Shown here piece by piece: positions 47,501 through 56,500 of a stretch of DNA of 64,000 bases; position 1 is the stretch's first letter; each line of letters begins with the position of its first letter. The notes beneath the pieces were generated by a model, which made no database searches, was not told where the DNA came from, and saw only the letters and a list, made by a program, of their open reading frames with translations. The position numbers were made by a program, and so were the translations under genes. The stretch is from Pagrus major (Eukaryota > Chordata > Actinopteri > Spariformes > Sparidae): positions 27,945,008 through 28,009,007 of the forward strand of contig NC_133221.1 in NCBI RefSeq assembly GCF_040436345.1, written 5' to 3'.

Positions 47501-50500
47501 ATAATGTATATTTTGTTTGCTTAGTCTTAAGATTTCTTTCCCTACATGAGTCCTTCCTGCTGCTTCCATCAAATCAGTGATATGTGTTTGTTTGGATTCA
47601 CCTGTGCTCTGCTGAGTCATCAGCATTCTGCTTAGAGTCATACAGGCAGCACACTCATAGAAGAATCTGTACTTCACTGCTGCAAAGACATTTGTGCAAT
47701 AATGGTTTGAACGATGCGTTTCCAAACTCTGGACAACATCATGCAACAAATGGCAAAAATTCTAATTAATTAGCTTACCGTTAATGACGGGCGTAAAGAC
47801 AGCCATGCCCTGAAAGTTGGGATCAGACACTGTCTTGTCCAGTATAAGGCCTCCAAAACTGGAAATCACAAGCACAGAGGGATTCAGAACCACATGCTTA
47901 TTATTAATGAATGATTCATTAAGATAATTAAAAGGTGTTTGAGTTCATACCTGCTAATGGACATGGCCACTATAACAGGCTGCCACCCTGAGCGGAGAAC
48001 CTCCCTGATCTGAGGGCTCTGCCGGGCCACCACCACCCACACTGGGATCAGAGCCAGGAAGACCAGACACACCAGGGGGGACAGGTACCATATATCTGTG
48101 GGACAGGATGAGGCATGAGTATATTGTGTACTGCAATCATATAACTGCAATCATGTACAAGAGGTAAGTAAACGACTTGGAGCTTGTTTTTCCTGTAAAG
48201 TAGCTTACAAATATTAGTAGCCACGGGCTGGGTTTTTTTTTGGGCTTGTTTGTCAAATATAGTTGCCATGTCTCCCATCTCTCCTGAATAGTTTGTCCTG
48301 GTGCAGGATCATACACAACACACAAGATGGGTGACATTTCAATTCAAAATAGCGCCATAGCTTCTTAGCTAACAATGCCGGTGACGAGTGGGTGAAAAAT
48401 GGGAAATATATAACAAAGAGCTTGAGAAAGAGACTGTATTGAAGGGCTGGATTCGACCTTAAGTGGAGGACGATTCAAAGGATCTCTGCAGATACTGTAA
48501 GTTAGGTGTGAAGCATGTGCTCATTATGCGGATCTCCTTCAACATGCCAGTTTACATGGGTGATGCAGTGCCTGATACAGTGAGTGTAATGATATTGATG
48601 AAATCCCGCTAATATTGAGTTATATTTCTTTGTTACTGTTGAAAGTAATGTACTACTGTTACCTCCTACACTGTTCACTGATATAAATACTTGGTCACTT
48701 CATTATATGCAACTTCTTTCGTTTTTCCTTTTCATTCATTTATTTATTCATTCCTCATTTTTTGTCAGTCAGTTGGTTTTGTTCAAGTTCCTTGGAGTTA
48801 AAAAGAAAAATTAAAATTTACAAGGTCCATTATTCTTTAAATGGTTTCTCATGAAACTCAGCCACTGAGTGACATCACTGGAGAAATTTATTAGAGTACA
48901 TACCGCTTCCCCTGGAGCCACAAAGGATTTATACTACTTTTTTCACAGAGTTACCCTTCAAAATTAAGTCAAGTTAAAAGAGAAAATGTGATAAACTTAG
49001 AGTTAAGGTAAAGTTTTATACTATACTCCACTATAAAATACACATGAAAGATAAACATGTATAAATGCACCCACTCACACATGTCGAAACACAAACAGTG
49101 AAAATAGAGCCAAGAGGCTCAAGCACATTTACACACACTGGCCCTGGAACAGCTTGAGAAATGTAAACAGAGAACGGGTACTCTGAATACAGGAAATATA
49201 GTACGAAAGCATACACGCAAACACACTTCACTGCTGTTCATCAGTGCTTGCACACACCATGGGAAAATAAACATGACTTCTGCTGCCATCTTGTGTTCAT
49301 GACAAACTCCAAAAGGACTTTGTGTAATGGTCAAAATGTTCCCTCACATCTGACTTAATATAAAAAAAAAGAATAAAAACACATTCAAAATTATTCTCCT
49401 GACTCCAAAATAAAGACATTCAAAGTTTCCTCTGATTGGGATAAAATGTATAAATCCACATGTGAGTTGTTGTCATACTTAGTAGGTGTTTAAATTTACC
49501 AGGGGTGACTCATTTCCTTCATGACCTTCATTCTTACTGTATTTCCTCACCTATATGTTCATAGAGAGTGCTGCTGACCCCGGCCAGCAGGGACAGGGTG
49601 ATCAAGTCACCCAGACTGGCAGCGATAGGGGTGGCCACGTTGTCAGGGTTGATCCCCACCTTCCTGGAGCCGATGATCACTCCAATCATCACCAGGCCTG
49701 TGGGAGAAACAGAAACGGGAGGAAATAGGATGATGGAGAAAAAGGTATCACTGGACATGATGAGTGAAAAGGAAAATGTTTACAGAAAGAAATGATCTAG
49801 GAGAGAGGTTTCATCAGGGTTACAAGACGACTTAATGTGGACAAATCTGAACGTGTTGGATTTTCTATGTCGGTAGAGACAATTTTCAGAACATCAACCT
49901 GCCTGACAGAGTGACAACATGCTGGAAAAGAGAAAATAAGATTTCAAAAACAAGCTGCAGGTAAAGCTGAACAAAATAACATAACTGATTTATAAAGGAA
50001 TATTAAAAATGGCAGAGTAAGGAGGAGGAAAACTGGAAAGATGTTACTCCCTGCTGAGACATGACTCAAGACATTAGCAGAAAAACAGAACCAGGGGCGG
50101 TTGAGTTCTCTCAATCATGAAGCTAAACACTAGAACATTTATGGTGACGATAAATTATGGATTGTGCAGTTGTTACGGGAGGGGAGAGGGTGATATGGGG
50201 ATAGGTGCACCTGCTACCACGTAAAAACCTGCTCAGTGTGTATGATTGATGGTGTCAAGTTTAACACTGTTAGTTATAAAGATATACAACTGAAGGTATA
50301 CGTATCTTTTACTTTCTACTGAAGAATTAGTGCGATGAGAAGATCCATATCACTCTCGTGTCTGTCCGTTAAATATGAAGTTGGACAGTTTGCTTAGCGT
50401 AGCAGTTTGCTTAGCTTAAAAAGAGAACCTTTAAACCACGTTTAAAGCTTTTTATCCCCTAAGTTTTATCATGATTGCTGTAACCGGTTGCTGTTTCCCT

Positions 50501-53500
50501 GTTTCCATGCATGCTTCATATTTAACGGACAGATACGGGAGTGGTATCAATCTTCTTATCTTACTCTCTGCAATAAATTAAGTAAAATGTAAATGCAAAA
50601 CTATTCCTTTAATCCATTCAAAGAAAGTTCAGTGAATTGGATCGTCTACAAGACACAAAGTAAAGTGATAAGGATTGAGCAATTACCAGGGCATCTCTGA
50701 AAGAAGTTAAGAGTGATTCATCTGTCTTGCCTAGAGACCATCTCCTGTGGGTCTTTGAATCTACATATAAAGCAGCTCAATAACCACTACACTTCACCTT
50801 AAAGGTCCAATTTTTGAGAAGGTGATTTTTGAATCTCATTCCCAGCTTGTCAAAAACTGACGCTTTGTGATTGCAAGTCAGCTCGGACACCATCCTAAAG
50901 CTTCAGTATTTGACAAGTTGAGAACAAGACTCAAAAATCTACTTTCTTACAAATAGGACCTTTAAAAGAGTAAAAAGGTGTGTATGAAAATACTAATTTT
51001 CTTGGCTGGTTATCTGTAAAAACTATTTTTTCTAAGTGTCTTACTATCTGAGCACCCTGCCAGCGTTGTTTGGCAACAGTTTCTTACTAAATGATTGTGC
51101 TAGACTGCTGCCCCAGGATTCTGGCTGACTGGATTTTCACTGCATCTTTATTGCATTTACACAGCGATTTTACGCATTTCTCACAGTGTAGGTCCTGATA
51201 AACCAAGAATATTAATGTCAGCTGACATTAATACGCTACTTTGATTAGAATTACCAACAGTTTGACAGCGCCATTTGATAATGACAAGTTTATTTTCAGT
51301 CGCATCACTGATGATAATATTCAGTGATGAACATATAAATTGTTGGGATATTCAAATAAATCTTCTGTGTGATGTGTCACCTAATTTGAAACAGGCTTTT
51401 ATTTTGTGTGCTGTGTGAGATTTCAAGGCCAGATTTAGAACTTTAACATCTGTGTTCAGAGTTTTGCAAACTGAAAGTAGGTTTTGAAAATTGAGCCAGA
51501 AAACAATGAGAAAACACTGTAATGACTGTTCAGTTTTATTCAACTCTTACCGCAAACCAATGCAAGCTTCCAGTGGTTACCACTTACCTAAGGAGAGAGC
51601 GGCTACAAAGGCAGTGGTGATGCTGCTGGCGCAGAGAACGGCCGCCTGGTCCAGTTCAATCCCCCCTCTAGAAATTGCCCCTAAACACACGGCGGCCACA
51701 GCTGCGAGGAAGCCCACCACAGTCGCCTGAACCTGCAGATAATTAAGAGACACTATATTAACAGTCCACACAAGTGGAACGATGCATCTGACATACAGTA
51801 TGTTGACATTAAGTCAGAGCTGTAACTAACAATTATTTTATTACTGATGAAGCTGATGATTATTTTCTCAATGAAACAGTTAATCGTTTGGTCTAAAATA
51901 TATCAGCAGCCAACGGTCCAAACTCCAAAGATGTTAAATTTACATAAAACAAAGAAAAGCAGTAGGTTTGGCAGGTGTTGCTTTAAAATTACTGAAATGT
52001 TAAACTGGTAACAAAAATAGCCAGTTGAGTTTATTATCAATTCATGATTTAAGCTCCAGTGACGTTGCTACATGTGTGATGATTCTGATGTGTGCAACAT
52101 GTTTCAAATGTTGCATCAGTTACGAATTTTGTATAAACTGAAAATTATTTTCAGAAACATGTAACCTGATTTGACAGCAATGACAAATATAAGTTCCATC
52201 CCGAAGTCTTTGGAAACAGACACCACAAAGTACAAAGCATGCCACCTTTTACTGTAATTAGCCTATTGCTAATTAGCACTGGGCATCCATGATTGACATT
52301 TTACCCTTTAGCTCACTTAACAATACATATTAGTAAACAATATTAAAAGGTGTCATTAGGAACTTCTTTTTACTTTCAGGCTGTATACTGACACCATAGT
52401 TGAGATACTATGTATGACACCTGTAACACTAAACACAAAATACATGAGACCAAAGGACACAAGAAAATATCTAAACAAAATATTCTAATGTTTATTTTCT
52501 TTTTCTTGCCTAAGATGACCACAGTAAGCTATGTGAGTATACAGTTTACAGTAAGTATGTTACCTGTATAAGTGCCAGATTGCTGCAAACCATAGTCCAT
52601 TGTTTGTCAGGATCGTCCATTTGGCCCGTGTTGGCCTAAAAACATGGAGATACAGATCAGTTACTTTACTCAGGATGGGGGTGGAACAGGCAATCTCAAT
52701 CATTCAAGTTATAATGGTTTGACAACATTAAAACAACATTAATTTGGAAGCTGTTATTTTAAGGTATTTTATCTCAAAATAACAGCTTCAAAATCATTTT
52801 ACATAATGTTGCTTTAAGTGTTACAATTAAATGTTGATGTGGAATATTATAGCTCATTGTTTCATGCTGAAACCAAAGAAACTCAATCAACAAAAGAAAA
52901 AAAAAACATTTTACAACCTCAGGTTGGCTAACAGTTGCCCACAAATTATAGCGTAATCTTTTTGTACATACTGGCGTCTTACTGATAGTTACAAGGGAAC
53001 GAGAGCAGGGAATAATGCAGTAACATACTGGCAACTGTTTTATAGTTGTATCTATAAAGGTACTACTTGCTTCTGAGCCTAATGTTTTGTTCCAAGGCAA
53101 CATACAAGTATTCCAATTTCTGAACTGTTAGCCCCATTACACCTCATTTTTTCTGTCTTGTTATACAGTAATGATATAACGGTACCCTGTAATTATTAAG
53201 TAGGTACTTAGGCAGAAAAATACTTGCATTCTAATAGATTTTAAAGGCACAAAGTTGTTGTTACACTTCTTACACAGTAATAAGTGGGCCTCAATCAAAA
53301 GTGTTTGAAAATTGTTTGACTGTGTGTGCTTCTTTTCCTGCTGGACTCGTCAGCAGTAATGTCAGCGTGTCCGCAGACAGCAGCAATTAATTTAAAATGT
53401 GATCAGAATGTGAGGAAGTATCTGAATAATTTAATATGTTGCATTATGCCTAGGCCTGTCACGATAACAAATTTTGCTGGACGATAAATTGTCCTAGAAA

Positions 53501-56500
53501 TTATTGCGATAAACGATAATATTGTCGCTTTGAGACCATTTTTCAACTAATATAATGATAATGGCAAAATAATGCAAGTACACCCTTTCAAAGATCAATA
53601 AACCTTTATTTCTAAAGAATATTTAATATTGGAATGTGAAGAAGACATTTTAAATATCCAAAATAAATAAAGATGGAGGTTGTGGCCAAAGCAATTGAGC
53701 CATGGCCAGCCAAGATTCCTTATTGCAGCAACAATATTAGCACCATTGTCTGTAGTGATGTGGAGGCGTGACGGTACACGTGATGATGATGACGTATGTT
53801 TTTTTCAAGGTGTTTCCCCGTTAATCTAAACATGTACCAGCTGTCTGTTTATAATTATATGGATGCTGTTATAATGTGTTGTTATTGAGATCCTGACCCA
53901 CCAAACATCCTGGAAAGTGACAAAGTTACGTTTTTCTATAATTTACATAATTACATAATCGCCATCAGTAAACTGGACGCTGTCTGACTATTTCACTCTC
54001 AGGTTCACTAAGTTCACTGAGTCTTGGTCGGGAGGGCTGACCGTCACCATGACAACAGTAACTGACCATCGCAGTGATTTTTTTCACCGCAACAAACACT
54101 TGGTGAGTTAAAGTTTTTTGCCGGGGACAGACGCTGTTTTTCGGCCAGAAATGTGACGAAGAGTCGGTCGGACCGGCAGCCTGACAGACACTTCTCCACG
54201 AATAACTGCGGTATTTTTTTCCTCATATAAGTTGCCAAAGACACGACCAGTTACTACGTTACTGTTGTTTGGTCCTGTAACGTTGCTTTGTGGGACATTT
54301 ATCTTTATTTTGTTGAGTGAAGGATCTGTAGAGTTATCAGACACCAACACCATCAGATCGACACACCCTCGCTCTGCGCCGCCAGCTCGGTTCGCCAATA
54401 CTGCGCCTCTGATGCCTCCGGAGGCGCAGCGAAATTTCACCCCTCGCCACATCTGAAACTTTCACACAAAGGCGGATGCGGAGAATTGGCGCAGGAACCC
54501 CGCATGCAAACGGCTGCGTGAATGGGGCTAGTGACTGACACGAGGAAAACAAACAAGCATGCAAATGGAAATTATCGAGGCCGGCAAAATTATCGAGCTC
54601 ATTTTAATTTATCGTATGATTAATTGATTTATTGATTATTGTGACAGGCCTAATTATGCCTAATATTACTCCAAGAAACTGTTTAACTTTCAACTTTTTT
54701 ATCGTCTCATACGATATGAAAAGGTTTAAAAGATGTTGATTCATGTGTACTGTGTGCGTGAAAAATTGTATGTATGGTGGTAAAACAATGTATTCCTAAA
54801 TAATAACAAATACATTCAACAAACACCGAGTTTGAAGACAGTTGTCAAGTCTTTAAAAGAATATGACTCTGCGTGAGGACCTACAAATAACCTACACCCA
54901 GCCCTTCTTACAGCAGTGGAGAGGCGGGCAGCCAGTGTCATCTCCAGGTTTCCTTTGAGTCCAACCAGTGCAGGCACCAGGATGAACACCTCTGTTATCA
55001 CCTTAAACACCTCCCAGTGCTGGAACACACACATTGGAAAATAATTAATTTATGGACAGTTGCAAAGCAATGCACAAAAACACAAAACATATTTAAATTC
55101 AATAAATCCCAAAAGATCTCTCTTGTTCTTAAAAAACCCTATCAGTATTATCTCCACCACCACAGATGAACCCGCCGAACCTAGCGCCTCACTGACGCAG
55201 TTAAATAAGCACATCACATATTCTCGACTAACCCAGTAGCCTACTTTTCCTGTTTCCACATCTCTGAGCATCGTCTGACACCACGCCATACCACGCAGGT
55301 TCAGTGGGTTTAGACGTACAGTTCACAGAGTCTGCCTCATATTTTCTGACTACAACTAGAGTTGGCAGGACCAAGACGGTTTAGATCTTTAAATAGATTC
55401 ACATATAAAAGACAACGCAGCTGCCAAGAGTGGAGTGATGTGGAGCAGGAGGAAGGCAGGGAGGGAATTGAAGATGAGAGGAGGGACTGACAGGCTGGGA
55501 ATGGAGGAAGGAAGAAGGGATAAAGTCTCAGATAAGAAGTTTTGATATGAAAGCCTTCATGTCGTGGAAGCACAAATGTCATCAGTGATTCTGTTAAATT
55601 GGTGTGATGAAATAATGCTGGTGGAGCAGTGACAGAAACTGACCATATATATAGTTCGGCCAGCGAGCCTGAGCACACTGTAGAATCCAAAGCTCATACA
55701 GTGTTTTTGTTTATCCAGCAAAGGTGTCTTTGCATGAACTTGACAAGATTGATTTCTCCAGAAAGGACAGCTTCCTTTAGAGTGAAGCACATGTATGTCT
55801 CTTTGCTAGCCTGCCCAGCTGAGATTATGAATGTTCAATCAGAAATGACGTGACGTAGTTTTGATATCCAAAGTCAAAAATAAGACAAATGTTCCTAAAA
55901 AGCTGATATATTAAATCTATTAATCCCTGTTTATCAAGTGATATGACAATGTATTGAAGGTATTACAAAGTTTAAGAAAAATGAGCAATTTCAGTCACTA
56001 AATGTTGTACTGGATAACTGCCCAGACCTCACAGGGAAATACAAAGACAATAAAAAAAATTTAAAAAGTGAAAAGTGTTGCCAATAATGTATTTAAATAT
56101 GACAAAAAAGATATGACATCCAGTTCATTGTTATGCTGTGCAGCATTTTGTCCCAAAACTGACAGTCAGCCAATGTTATACGGGATAACAAGCAATCTGG
56201 AGCAACTTTATGGGGGATTTTATTTTGACACGTTACCAGACAGGATGTTACTTAATCACAGAGAAACCTTTGCAGCCTCTGGTACACTATGTAGTAAAAT
56301 CCTCAGTTTTTTGTGATATATGACATATGCTATTTTATCTGGGGACTCTGGCTTCCTCCCACAGAACAAAGACATGCAGGTTAGGTTAATTGGTTACTGT
56401 AATGGCTGGTGAATCAAGTCCAGTGTTAGCTGGGATTGGCTGTTGAGTTCCTCCTTGGCACCTCCTTAATGTGCACCTGTGCTTAAAACAGGACCACAAG

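Larger units (their letters stand above)
43467..47778 (-). other. slc41a3 intron 7
   Basis: GT-AG intron of 4.3 kb with an (AG)n tract and a locally duplicated repeat unit around 45680-46046. No exon seen. The frames at 43878-44746 and 46808-47387 have no recognisable domain. Confidence 0.7.
49698..51587 (-). other. slc41a3 intron 4
   Basis: GT-AG intron of 1.9 kb. It carries a family A copy and a family B element, listed separately, and no further exon. Confidence 0.75.

Noticed and set aside
54108..54456. Overlapping frames in a GC-rich patch
   Set aside because: Inside a hAT element; translations have no recognisable domain on either strand.
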